Of a stretch of 64,000 bases of DNA, positions 25,145-35,854 are shown piece after piece. The notes beneath the pieces are model-generated. The model was not told the origin of the DNA. It ran no database searches and worked only from the letters and a program-made list of their open reading frames with translations. The stretch is from the NCBI RefSeq assembly GCF_017654505.1, contig NC_054538.1, forward strand, positions 58,185,684 through 58,249,683, in the 5' to 3' direction. The DNA comes from Polyodon spathula. Its lineage: Eukaryota; Chordata; Actinopteri; Acipenseriformes; Polyodontidae. Position 1 is the stretch's first letter; each line of letters opens with the position of its first letter. The translations under genes were made by a program, and so were the position numbers.

Positions 25145-25680
25145 ATTTTTTCAGGTGTCCCCCATGGTTCTATATTGGATCCAATGTTTCGAAAATGTCT
25201 ACATGTTTCCCTAAGGTCAAGTTATTCAAAGACATATATAATTTCCATCGCCAAGCTGACAATGGAAATTTGAGGTCTCTGTGATATAAAATTATGGCTA
25301 AAACACAATTTCTTGCATGTTAACTATGATAAAACAGAAATGATGCTATTTGGCTGTAAGTATTTATTTGTGAAGTCCCCACATCCTGTGTTTTTAAACA
25401 ATACTTAACATGTGTTAAAACCATGAGGAATCTTGTGGTTTTACTTGACTCAGAGCTTAACTTTAACCAGCACATCAAAATGGTTTGCAAAACAGCCTTT
25501 TTTTTTAGTCTAAGGAATATAGATAGGCTAAGAAATGTTTTAGAACAAGGCTCTGCTGAAACCCTGGTCCATTTTTTCGTGACTGGATTATTGTAACTCG
25601 CTGCTCACTAGTCTACCAAAATGCACCCTGTCAAAACTCCAGTTGGTTATGAATTCTGCTGTCTTGACTCGTACCGGTTC
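25145..25680 (+). mobile_element. L2-like LINE reverse transcriptase fragment
   Basis: Broken frames give RT and post-RT blocks in order: a GVPHGSIL box (the VPQGSVLGP motif), LNYDKTEMM-type NSDKTE motif, SELNFNQHIK-like segment (DSELNFTSHI in better copies), LDYCNSLL (for RIDYCNALL), and LQLV.NSAVL (for LQLAQNTAARVL). The Y-x-D-D region is missing or degraded. No 3' UTR follows; the copy is truncated at both ends. It is one of four L2-like copies in the window. Confidence 0.75.
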
Positions 25681-26850
25681 TACAGAGTGCACACTGTAAA
25701 ACATTTTATCTCATGAAAGTGTGTGTAGCTTGTGCCAGTTTAGTCGATTAAAAAAGTACAAACTGTTCTCCAGGTGTACTGAATGAGTTGGTACAACCTT
25801 GACGCCTCTCAACAGTCTAAACGTACTTGGACTGAGTTGTACTAGATTAACACTCAAGTGTACTCAGCTCCTGAACAGAAATGTAAATTATGCATTCTCC
25901 TAACAGATTTTTATGCATGCAATTTAATAATTTACACAACTACAAGAGCACACAAACTCCAATCACACTATTTTTGTTGTTGTTGTTGTTGTTGTTGTTG
26001 GCACTTACTACACTAAATATGTGTTTTTAATATAATATTTAAAAATTGTGTAATTATATTTACATTTTACATAACCGCCAATACAGTATTAAGGTCTATT
26101 CACACAAGACGCGATGCAACAAGTGTATCTGTAGTACACATCGCACCACAACAACAAAAAAATAGAACATGTTGTTTTGATACAAACCATTCACACTGCC
26201 TGCGATGCGATGGGGCGACACTGAAGCGCTGTGAAAAAAATAAGACTGGTGTCAATTTTTGCAATTTTGTCACGGGACAGCTAGGGAGCGTGACAGCTAG
26301 CTAGAGTCACCTATCACATCTCAAGCCTGTCGTCATTGGTTTAAATAATGAAGTTTTAATGCAATACACAGAATATGATCAGTTTTAATAATAATCCAGC
26401 GTTTGGAATTCAAACAATGGTGAAAATGTCACCTTGTTTGGATAGCGAGGGGGCTTTGTTTTCTGTCAGTGTCTTGCTGCCACCAGTTTGGGGACATTTT
26501 CTTTAAAAAAAATAAAATAATAAAAGAAATAAATAAATAGCAATGAACCAAGTTTAAAGGTTATCAGAAATCATGCTAAATCATCCAAATGTTCCTAAAC
26601 ACAAAAAAGAAATTAACAAAATAATAAAAAAATATGAACTGTAGTGAAATATTCATAGGAATATTTAGGATGACTCTCCAATCAAAATGCAGTTCACTAA
26701 AACCCCAAGCCAATAGAGTTACCTTTTATTATGTGATGCAGCATTTCAGTATCTTAGGTTTCGATTACCATATACCATTATTTCAAAGCACAGCATTACT
26801 GGAGAGCATACTAAATTGCTTTACATAACCAAGAATGCTTACCGACCCAT

Positions 26851-26852
<2 letters not shown>
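25681..26852. other. Non-coding stretch with (TTG)n
   Basis: A TTG microsatellite lies at about 25974-26000. At 25692 a CACTGTAAAA start could be a DNA-transposon end, and around 26095-26230 a TATTCACACAAGACGCGATGC block with a second CATTCACACTGCCTGCGATGC copy could belong to a MITE. Neither has a proven partner end. Confidence 0.35.

Positions 26853-26925
<73 letters not shown>
26853..26925. repeat. (AT)n microsatellite
   Basis: An uninterrupted AT dinucleotide run of about 73 bases. Open frames of alternating Tyr-Ile through it are artefacts. Confidence 0.97.
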
Positions 26926-26930
<5 letters not shown>

Positions 26931-27246
26931 GATGTTGATAAGTTGACAGTTCTTTCTGATGACATTGATTCTGGTAAAGAATTTGAAGTAGATGGGCCTG
27001 CGCACCCGTCAAACAATTTGGTGTAAAATCTAAACCATACACTGTATAAAATTCTTTCTTTGGATAATAACTGAGGAACTTAATGAAATTGGCTTAGTTT
27101 CTAGACTGCTTACAAAACAGACAAAGGAAAGCTTCAGGACAGAGTAGTTCTGTAGGTTTTGTTTGACCAGCCATAGCAAGATACAGAACAGTGTGTGTGA
27201 TCTAAACAGACATGCTTATTTTCAAACAATAAAATGATTTCCCCCC

Positions 27247-27615
27247 GGTATTCTACAAGACCATTTGGAAGCTATTGTACCAGTAGTGTTATGTCACTGT
27301 CTTCGGAATTTGATTTCCGAAAAGTATTTTACTTTGGATGACCTGAATACTGCAATACATTATTTTCCCTATCAGTTCTTAGATAAAGTTAACCTGCCAC
27401 AGAAAAATGCTAAAATATTTTTATTCCAGAGGAACAATTGGAAGCAACGGAGTTGAGAACTGGACACTATTAAGGCTACACTTTACTAACTTTAGCCACA
27501 AGGCATCAACTTATGTTTGAACATTCTTGCGGCCTTCAAGTTGAGAAAATAGCAATAGTAGCTACAGACATTTTGGAAAAATCCATGAAATTGTCTATAG
27601 ATCTGAAATACAAAA
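27247..27615 (+). pseudogene. Fragment of multicopy fish C2H2/SAMD3-like family, middle region
   Basis: One frame reads GILQDHLEAIVPVVLCHCL, then LISEKYFTLDDLNTAI and FPYQFLDKVNLPQ. A second frame continues with SNGVENWTLLRL, and a third reads LATRHQLMFEHSCG. In my recollection, this series (DVLEGVIPYEL..L..L, N-WCLLRLLPLMIG, TLA-RHQ) occurs in long uncharacterised fish proteins that start with C2H2 fingers. Those proteins have about 75 more residues between the last two blocks, so this copy has a deletion as well as frameshifts. It is a dead, plus-strand copy. The family name is my inference; the function is not known to me. Confidence 0.55.
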
Positions 27616-28539
27616 ATCTGAAGAATGACACCAGTGCTTGCCTGTACGCAACTAACTATTTTCACTTGAGATCTAGTTGTAAAGCTACATGAGCTGAATG
27701 ATCACTATCCATTGTCTGCATACACCAAATAAATGATGACTTCATTAACAGGTATGTGCACTATTGTATTTGCCACCCTTTTATTAAACACTATCTCAAA
27801 CATACTTAATAGACCTCTAACAACTACTTTTTAATTATTTTCAACCTGTTTATGTTTACAACCAGTCATATGAACATGGTGGTGTTTATTTATTTATTTA
27901 TTTTATTTATTTTTTTCAAATCAAATTATAATATGTCATCATAGTACTGTTGAACAAGAAATTAGACGATCTGTGTCTCTAAGATTGACATGTTTTTTTC
28001 CCCCCCCCCCCTCGTTTTTCTCATATATTGCTAAGGAAACAAATTTATCAGGTTGTTTGTCACCCTTTCCTGGAAACTGGAGACATAAGACCATTTGAAA
28101 TCATTTTAAAAGAGAGTTTATACACTTTATCCTGTGTTAAATGTTTTTATAATAATTCATTTCATTGTTTAGGGTATTTTTTTGTTGTTGATAAAAATCA
28201 AGAAACATCATTCATCAACCCACTTTTAAATGTTTTATTTTTAACTACATAATCAGTTTTCTTTTTTTTTTAACTTGTGTCAGCCAACAAAATTTTGTTC
28301 TAAGTTATATTAGCTGTGCAATCTGACTAACAACACTAAAAGCAATTTTCCATTTGTTACCAGTCAGATCTATCAGATTGGATACAGCAAGTATCACTTC
28401 ATCTCCATCAGGTGACTCATCCTCAGTAAGAGTAAACAAATGCTCACAGCAGCGGCCTGCAAAATTCATCATACCAAGCTTCTCATCTGATGTTGAGTAT
28501 AGACTCAGACAGTGAAATGAGGCATACAATAAGGATGGT

Positions 28540-28700
28540 TCCCTTATGACCATTTCTAGAGATATTCTGGACCAAATTGCTGAAGCTATCTATGCGTATA
28601 ATGCATATCCATCTAATGAAGAAATTGAAACTGTGGCAATAGCTTTGACAAAAACATCCATGTCTTAAAGAACCTGATGAAATCTATGGAAGACTGAAAC
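28540..28700 (+). pseudogene. Fragment of same family, SAMD3-like 'YPSNEE' region
   Basis: An open frame reads MTISRDILDQIAEAIYAY, then NAYPSNEEIETVAIALTK, and stops where the family normally has KHPCLKEP; that piece continues as KEPDEIYGRLK in another frame. The block 'YPT..E...VA..LI.KHPCL' is shared with SAMD3-like proteins of fishes (recalled, not searched). It follows the middle fragment at 27247 on the same strand and in the expected order, about 0.9 kb later. The intervening DNA may be a former intron. Confidence 0.55.
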
Positions 28701-29327
28701 CAAACAAATGATGTATTAAAACTTTGATGTGAATCAGTAGAAGGTAAAATGACGGTATGAAAATTCTGTAATTTGTATCCAAATAAAATGCAATTACTAT
28801 ATCGCTGGCAAAGCTTCTTTGTGTCAGAGGGAGGTGTCAAAGGATGAAATACAGACAACCAACTTTCTGTATACCCTGCTTGGAACCCAGTGGATTAGCA
28901 GTTTCAAAATCATTGTAATACAACTGAATTTGTAAGGCAAATTTGTGAATGGAAAACAATGGGTGGCTTTGAAAAAAACTCCCATCACAGAAATCCTCAA
29001 GCTTGTCGCTTTGGGCACATGACTATAAAATTGCATATATCTCCAGTTTTAAAAATTAACTGTAGTCTTCAATATGGGAACATTAATGAATTTATCATTA
29101 ACAGGGACTTATGTTTGCATGCGTCAATTCCTCTTTGTGTCGAACCTAACTCCTAAATACAACTCAATAGGCCGTACTACACCCCATTTCTTACTGAAAT
29201 AGTAATAATCAGAATTCAATTTGCTAAAAGGATTTTTTATATTTTCAAACATGTCCTCTAAAGATGATCTGCTAGGATTGTCTGAGGGAACTAAGCTCAG
29301 TACTTGATTCTTTAGGTTTGATTGAAA

Positions 29328-29730
29328 TCACTGATATATTCTTGTAGATTTTTTACCATGGAGAGAACTACAGTATTTGGTACACCACTTCCCAGTAACT
29401 TGGCTTTGAGCTTTAGTTGTAGGACGTTGTGGCTCATGGGATGATTCTGTTTGGAATGCATGGGGCAAGCCTGTATCTAAAGGAATCTCAGGGAGTCTTG
29501 GCTCAGTAGATGCTGGGTACCTTTCACTATATGATGCACCATTATCCTCAACATTATTATGAATATTATTTAGATGTCTTCTAAAACCAGAATAGCTGCA
29601 AAACTGTAAGCCACATCCCTCTTGAGCACAATTTAGTCTTAATTTATTTCCTGGATACATCCCATGACTTAATTTAATGTGCCGAAACAATTGTGTACTT
29701 GTTTGATGTAATGACTTACAAATGAAATAT
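29328..29730 (-). pseudogene. C2H2 zinc-finger exon of same fish family
   Basis: On the minus strand, an acceptor-like TTAAATACATTTAG leads into an open frame with two C2H2-type units. The first is decayed: C-K-S-L-H-Q-T-S-T-Q-L-F-RH-IKLSH, keeping one Cys. The second is intact: CAQEGCGLQFCSYSGFRRHL, then NNIHNN. Next comes a Ser/Pro/Glu-rich linker and a stop at 29328. 'C...GC...F.TYSGFRKHL...H' is the hallmark of the N-terminal exon of this family. The first finger has lost its first Cys (YFICKS retains the second), which would weaken zinc binding. It lies immediately beyond the family's C-terminal fragment, not before its middle fragment, so the locus is rearranged. Confidence 0.6.
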
Positions 29731-29740
29731 CTAAATGTAT

Positions 29741-30047
29741 TTAACATTTGTTCAACAGCTTTGCTCTCAATTCCTTGACCTTGGGACTTTCCTTGGTTCT
29801 ATCTATGTCAATGTTGTATACTGTTGTCTTAACAAATGTGAACAGGCTACAAAGAGATTCATCGTATTTCACACCAAACATAAAATGAGCCTTAAAGAGC
29901 TCAAAGGCTGCAAGTGCTGTGCTTGTCTGACAAGGTATGAGGTTTCTGTCCATCACAATGTAAAAGCATTCCTGATCAGCTTTTGTCATCCCAGTAGCCA
30001 GGAGGTATGGCTGATGGTTTCCTTTCCATCATCCAAACTTCAGCATG
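29741..30047 (-). pseudogene. C-terminal domain of same fish family
   Basis: Minus strand, after an acceptor-like TGTGTTTTCTAG: GNHQPYLLATGMTKADQECF, FYIVMDRNLIPC, FELFKAHFMFGVKYDESL, and KTTVYNIDIDRTKESPKVKE, ending LLNKC and a stop at 29741. The last ~80 codons (249 nt) are open. One frameshift lies near the 5' end (HAEVWMME versus GNHQPYLL). The 'LFKAHFVFG..Y...L..FYTFVQTTVYNID' block closes the SAMD3-like fish proteins in my recollection. It sits directly upstream of a zinc-finger exon, the reverse of the expected order. Confidence 0.6.
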
Positions 30048-30754
30048 ACTAGAAAACACAAGGACAGCAATTCAAAATGGTCAACCACATTGTTATCAGC
30101 ATAAGAACATTATGCCACTAAATTGACATACTCCTGGATCACTGCCACACCTCCAGGTTTTTTGTTAAGAATGTCTTTGAGCATCTAAAAAAAAGTTACC
30201 AAAAATTGGAGACATCTGAAGTCGATATTGGAAGTTACTGTTTGCAATCAAAAAATGACCAAAGTCACAACTAAATGTTGTGCAGATTTATCATGTTAGC
30301 ATAGTGACTGAAGTGCTCCAACCAACAGCTCAAACAGAAACAAACCCTTCTTCCAAGGAGTATTTTGAATGAACCCAATGCATCTCCGGTAAATTACTTG
30401 CATATCTATATGGATTCTGCACAGCAATGATCTTTCCTGACTTGACATCAAAAAACGCAAAAATAACCTATTACATATAAAACAAGAATTATAATAATAA
30501 CAACATTGACAAGATCTCATATTTACTTTCGCCTTCACCAGAAACTTTTTCAAAACATTCTTTTTATGCATTAGTTTTTTCTCAGGCAGACAACATCTAA
30601 TGCTATGCTGCAGCCGCAGCGCACATGCAGGCACACAGGGGTGAAAAACATTCCTGAAGTCATTTTTTTTTTAAATTAGAGCACGTCGGCAGCATGTGTG
30701 TAAGTCAACAATATAGCTACCGAAAAAACCCACTTATTTTAAACGCAAACTCTT

Positions 30755-31110
30755 ACCGAATTAAGAATTTGGCTTTTGTCAACTTTCCTTAGTTTCAGTC
30801 AAGCATGTGGGCATGAAAAAGAAAATGGCGTGGAACTCATGACTGCGCAAGCAGCACGCTGGAAAGAAAATGGCATCTAAACGAAAAAAAAAAAAAATTA
30901 AATTGAATTTCCCAACTATCCTGTAGTATAGTATCGAAAAGCCTTTAACAATATTCCCTAACGTTAACATTAGCTAGCTTTTAAAGTCATAGCTACCAAT
31001 AAAGTTAAATACAAATACCCAAAATCTTACCAAATTAGGGGTCTTATTTGTCAACCCTCTTCCATTCAAGCATGTGGGCAGGGAACACAAAATGGCGTCT
31101 GTCGGGATAC
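30755..31110 (-). promoter_or_regulatory. Two duplicated promoter/5' exon-like blocks with YY1-type motifs
   Basis: Two related blocks (30755-30890 and 31022-31110) share, on the minus strand, CGCCATTTT, CCCACATGCTTGA, a GTTGACAAA segment and then a donor-like GTAAGA. Read this way each looks like a first, non-coding exon followed by a splice donor. The plus-strand AAAATGGCG (at 30822 and 31089, plus AAAATGGCA at 30868) fits the YY1 consensus AANATGGCG. They lie upstream of the minus-strand family fragments and could be their promoter. No transcription evidence is available from sequence alone. Confidence 0.35.
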
Positions 31111-32700
31111 AAAAAAAAAAAGTTGACTATCATAGAAGCCCAGTTATTAAAATTAGTTAAGACTATACTCGAACCTTACGAATCTCAGTAGAAAATACTT
31201 ATATACAATATATAGTATAAAATATTTTTCTATACAGAAATATTTTTTTCTTCTTGCCTCGGTATTAGCTGGCTAGTATATAATATGGCAGCATCTTTAA
31301 CGTAATAACTGAATATTAAAACGAGTGAAAACAATCCTCCAAACTAAACAATACAATCAAATTGGAGACTTGGTTCTCTTTGCGAGCGAGGTATGTAAAA
31401 GTGTCTTGTCGTGGAAACTTCACCAGCGAAAAAGGGTCGTATTACGCATGCACAGGCTTGATAATTGAAGACCTGGATGTTCATTTAACACTCTTGCATG
31501 TTGGTTGGACGCAACACTTGAATTTAACATAAGTAATTTAGTTAACTAGACACTAGATGGTGTAAATCTTCTCAAAAACAACACCAGCATGTTAACACTT
31601 CAACTCTGAAACCAGTAACACTTGGATTTTAACACTGTTGAATTTGCAGTGCATGTGCCGGGTATTTTATTTGTAGATATTCATCTATTCCTAAATATAC
31701 TGCTGTTGTGAGGAGGGGACTTGGTTTGGTAAAGCACATAGTACAGCATTTGAGATAACACCTCTCATAATCTTTCAATTAATTTCAGATCCACTGTAAA
31801 TACTTTAATCCATAGGAATCTGGGTTACCTAACCAAAAGTGAAAAGTCCATTGTCTTATATGTACTGTAGACTGTTTCTGAAACCGAATGCCAAGCTACC
31901 TAATTTTTGTTTTTTTGTTTGTTTTTCTTCAGATTCCTTTCATGGATTAACAAATAATAACATCAATAAGTAATTACATTGTAATTACTAATTAACACAT
32001 ATAAACAAAGCTATTTACTCCCAATTTGTCATTAGCACACTTTTTTTTAGAAAGGAGAAATGCACACAATACTGTAACCAAAACCAGAAATAAACAACTA
32101 AGACTATTAATTCAGGGGCTTAAATAGAGTAATATGTTATTTTTTATTTTTTAAAATATTTAATTTGTGTTTTTTTATCCCCCTTTAGAAAAAAAATTGT
32201 GCTAATGTCCATTTGGAATAAATAACTTTGAGAATGCAGCCTATAGTTACTAACTAATTAATGAAACATAAAGATGGTAATGTAAATGTTGTCATGAAGA
32301 ATTGAAATTATTTGAGAAACAGTTCTGTTCAGGCAAATGGAGGATATGATTCCTTTAAAGTGAGACAAGTGTTTGAAAAAAATGAACACAGCACTGACAC
32401 ATTGAATACACTTTCCAGATCAGTTCCAGTCATTTCCAGATCAATTACTCCTATTTTTTCTTTGAGAACTGTAATTATGCAGTACATTTAACTTGGTGTC
32501 AAAACCCCAGCACATTTCTGTACTCTCACTTGCACATAGATTGAAGTCAGTGGTTTACTGCATATGAAAGTCAATCATTTCTTCCCATTTCATTTAAATC
32601 AAGATCTTTCCCAACTCAAAAGTAATTTGCTGCTTTGATTGCTTTATGTCCTGATTGACTGAATGTATTACTTACATCAACATACCGAAATTATTTACAG
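31111..32700. other. Non-coding stretch; possible transposon end near 31650
   Basis: The reverse complement of 31570-31651 begins CACTGCAAATTCAACAGTG and is rich in GTGTTAA-type words, as seen at ends of some fish DNA transposons. The partner end is uncertain. The rest is AT-rich with nothing recognised. Confidence 0.35.
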
Positions 32701-32781
32701 GATAAAGCATTAGGAATTGATTTGAGAAAGCAATTTCAGTCTGAAAACCAATCAGATACACATGCCTCTTCATTAACACAG
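32701..32781 (+). CDS. Candidate 81-bp internal exon
   Basis: The segment is bounded by ATTATTTACAG (acceptor) and CACAG|GTAAGTG (near-perfect donor). Only one of three frames is open; it gives 27 codons in phase 0 at both ends: DKALGIDLRKQFQSENQSDT, then HASSLTQ. The polypyrimidine tract is weak. The composition (Gln, Ser, Asn, Asp) suggests a flexible linker rather than a fold. The strand is the same as the other candidates. I do not recognise the gene. Confidence 0.35.
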
Positions 32782-33584
32782 GTAAGTGCGCTTTCTACTT
32801 AAATACAATTCCAATGAGGCAATAGTTTTAATAATAGAATTACATCGGTTTCTCGGTGTGTAGGACATTTGCTTGAAGATTCTTTGAGGTGTTTGCAGAT
32901 TGTTGGCAACACAACCCATCTGCATGCCCTTGTGAACTCAATTTCCTTAACCATTAGGGAACTAAGAAGGGATATGGTGACTTACTAAAGTAATGAAGAC
33001 TAACCTACTGTAACCTGTGAGTTTGATATCTTTCTTCCACAGGAGATGGCCATTGAAAAATAGAAAACATACTCATTTTCTGTTTACGTCTTTAATGTAG
33101 GTGATTGAGGTAGCTTTATGGTTTCCTTTCTCTTTTCTTGTTTTGCACCCGTTGATTTATTCACTGAACTAACAATTATTTTGCATATTTGGTTCGGTGC
33201 CTGTGATAGGGAGTTGTGTATATCCACTGACCGATGGGGAGAGACATGGAAGTGATGTTGATCACATTGCTCAGGTGCACTGAATTTATTTACTAACAAA
33301 AGAAAAAACATGCGATGCCACCAGAAATGGTAGCGCACGGGAGACATACTGTACAGCAACTGCAAACCACCCTATTGTTATTGTTATTTACGTTCTATTG
33401 AAATAATATATTTCCTTTTTTCATAATAACAATAAAAAGTGTGTGTTTTTTAAAAAAAGACAAATTGTTTTGAAAACTGTTCAAATTGCTTATTTTAAGG
33501 CTAAGAATGAAAAATCTGCAAAAAAGGCAACTTTTGACATAGAAATTGACAAAATAAATGGGCATCTGGGTGGTTAAAATCAGG
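32782..33584. other. Non-coding stretch
   Basis: Nothing recognised. A 93-codon minus-strand frame (33365-33084) has no identifiable domain. Confidence 0.5.
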
Positions 33585-33727
33585 AGGGGCAAGGGCCTTT
33601 AGTTGTTATGCCCCATGCCTCTGGAACTCCAATTTCTATCAGAAATGCTAGCACAGTTGAATCTTTAAAATCACTTTTAAAAACATATTTGTTTTCATTA
33701 GCTTATCTTTGAGCTGGACTGATTGCC
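33585..33727 (+). mobile_element. L2-like LINE, end of ORF2
   Basis: The segment GCCTCTGGAACTCC...TTGAATCTTTAAAATCACTTTTAAAAACATATTTG is the conserved L2 end-of-ORF2 region ('LWNSL...ESFKSLLKTYLF'). It is interrupted at 33728 by an LTR and resumes at 34338. Confidence 0.75.
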
Positions 33728-34337
33728 TGTGGCAAAGTGCCCCACCCCTGGGCTATTTATTTGTATTGTATGTTACGTGTAGTGTATTAATCTTGGTGTA
33801 TAGTCACTGGTACAGTGGATATAAATGGATCTGTGTAACACGAGTGGTTAAAAAGAATATTTGTATTTAGGCACAAGGATTGCACAGCATTTCATGTACA
33901 GGTAAAATGTAATAATATGTGAGCACAGGGAATTGCACTTTATTAATTCACGTGCAGTTGTACCGAGACTCCAGTTGAATGATTGATTAGCAATTGAGTC
34001 TTGGTACAGCTACATATAAGCAGCATGTTTTCACTCACTCAGGGTTGTGTGTTCGGTGAGTGGAGAACGGGTGTGAAGAGGAGAAAGTAAAAACGTTAAG
34101 TAAATCATAATACCATCTCACCGTGTTTGTCTGTGTAGTCCTTTGTGTTTGTCTCTTTGTTTTGACTAAAGTGCCGTGTCCTGTGTTTTGTTTGTCTTAC
34201 AACCTTTTATTTTTCCGTTTGTTGAATCATTAAATGCTGAGCACAGCTCAGCTTCACCAAAAATTCATCTCTCTGTCACTTCTGGGTTGGTTCCTGTTTC
34301 TGGTCTGACGTCACCCCCTAAAGCCGTCTTTGTGACA
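33728..34337 (+). mobile_element. Solo LTR, family A (copy 2)
   Basis: 610 bp, beginning TGTGGCAAAGTGCCCC and ending GCCGTCTTTGTGACA. It contains the shared GGCACAAGGATTGCACAGCA block, the TATA-like region GCTACATATAAGCAGC and the TTGAATCATTAAATGC region. It is inserted in the 3' part of an L2. The flanks TTGCC and TTGTC differ at one base and may be a decayed 5-bp target duplication. Confidence 0.88.
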
Positions 34338-34440
34338 TTGTCCAATTGCTTTTCATTATTTTTAGAGTTTTTACTGTAAAGCTCCCTGGGATGCTCTGCA
34401 TGAAGAGCGCTATATAAAAACAAATTTTATTGTATTGTAA
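34338..34440 (+). mobile_element. L2-like LINE 3' UTR
   Basis: Continues the interrupted L2: TACTGTAAAGCTCCCTGGGATG, then GAGCGCTATATAAAAACAAA and a short TTTTATTGTATTG tail. Confidence 0.8.
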
Positions 34441-34867
34441 ACGATCAAAGTGAAATTCAATCAAAGGGTAAAAAACTAAAAACATATGAAAACTGAAATA
34501 TGAAATGCTATAATTGCACTTATCTACTCTGTACTGTGTGAAACGGTCATCTCTGTGTACTGCACATGTACCATCTCAGGTACTGTGTTCAGAAAAGTTA
34601 ATTTTTCGTATCAATTACAGTACGTCATCATTACCACGGGTTATGTTTGTCGCCAACACATTCTGGGCAAGATTAGAAAAGACTTAAGTTTTTTTTATAT
34701 TTTTAAACATCAATAAAACCAGCTCAAAGTAGCTCAATTGGACACCACTACATTTCCTCTTAATAGAAAAACATCTCCCAAGCTGTCTATATCACACAAC
34801 CCCCTGCATGCAGTATGATAGGAGTACCCATAGAGAAATCAGTGGAGTATCTTGGGGTAATAGAATA

Positions 34868-34992
34868 CCATTATTATTATTATTATTTAGTTATTTAGCA
34901 GATGCTTTTATCCAAAGTGACTTACAGGGCCTTGGGAGTGAGCTATGCATCACAACTGCTGCTGCAGAATCACTTGCAATAAGACCTTGGTT
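34868..34992 (-). mobile_element. SINE fragment, body and tail
   Basis: On the minus strand the sequence reads AAGTGATTCTGCAGCAGCAG...GATGCATAGCTCAC, then GTAAGTCACTTTGGATAAAAG and CATCTGCTAAATAACTAAAT with an ATT-repeat tail. The first part matches the body of the SINE at 19052 and the tail matches 60880. The tRNA head is absent. Confidence 0.8.
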
Positions 34993-35127
34993 TTTCATCC
35001 AAAGAACTGATATAAGTGTATTGTACTGGCTTTAAAAAGTGAATTAGGACAGAAAGTGGTATTGTATGGGTATATTCTAAACTGAAACAAATCTTACCAG
35101 TATCATACCAAAAGTGTGAACACGGCT

Positions 35128-35521
35128 TAATTGCGAGAGGTGTAAACTCGAATTGTGGGGTACCACAATGGTCTGTACTTGGACCCTTACTGTTCCTCAT
35201 TTATATAAATGACTTGGACCAAGATACACACAAGACAAGAATGCCATATTTGCAGATGATACCAAACTTGGGTGAGTGGTGGACCTGTGAGTCCACAGCC
35301 TAGCTAATTCAAAGTGATTTGGACCTTCTCTATAACTGGGCAAACTTGTGGCAAATTCATTGTAATGTCAAGAAATGTAAAGCACTACTTATTGGGTGTA
35401 AAAACCCATGTTATAAGATGAATGATATGGACTTTGAAAAGGATCTTGGGATTATACTGGAGTCATCATTAAAGGTATCTTGCATATATTGCAGTAAGTG
35501 TGGAATCCATGTTTAAAGAGG
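35128..35521 (+). mobile_element. CR1-like LINE, reverse transcriptase part (5' piece)
   Basis: Broken frames give NCGVPQWSVLGPLLFLIYIN, then DLD, a decayed ADDTKLG, DLDLLYNWANLWQIHCNVKK and the ILLGCKN / EKDLGIILESSLKVS segments. This is the RT palm and post-palm series of CR1 elements and parallels the copy at 47570-48455. It is interrupted by a solo LTR at 35522. Confidence 0.85.
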
Positions 35522-35854
35522 TGTGACAGGACAGCATCACTGGCCAGGATGTTACGACAAGGAAGGGAGACTAATGTGTACGTTTAATCAAATAAATACA
35601 GAAAACAAAATGGACAAAACACTAACAAAAGCACTCTTAACAAAAAACACAAGGGCCAAAACAAAAAGTTACACAAAACAAACAAAAACGTAAACACAGG
35701 ACGGGACAGCACAGCACGGAACCCGGAACACAAGAACACACCTCCAACACCAACATCAATCTAAATCAACCCACTAACACTAATCATTTACTCCAGCCAC
35801 ATCCCCACCCCCACACACATACCCGTGTTATGGCAGAGCTGCCAATCTGGCACA
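35522..35854 (-). mobile_element. Solo LTR (333 bp) with perfect 5-bp target duplication
   Basis: The insert begins TGTGACAGGACAGC and ends AATCTGGCACA. AGAGG occurs immediately before (35517-35521) and after (35855-35859), so the ends and a 5-bp target duplication are exact. In minus orientation the element begins TGTGCCAGATTGG, carries a ATTTGATTAAACG polyadenylation-like region and ends CCTGTCACA. No internal coding part is present; recombination between two LTRs is the usual origin. It is not family A or the LTR at 50673. Confidence 0.88.

Noticed and set aside
26783..27042. Open frames of alternating Tyr-Ile in several frames
   Set aside because: They are translations of the AT microsatellite at 26853-26925.
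34730..34867. Frame reading PIEKSVEYLGV that recalls an L1-type reverse transcriptase 'KYLG' block
   Set aside because: Only about 12 residues agree and no other LINE motif is adjacent on that frame.
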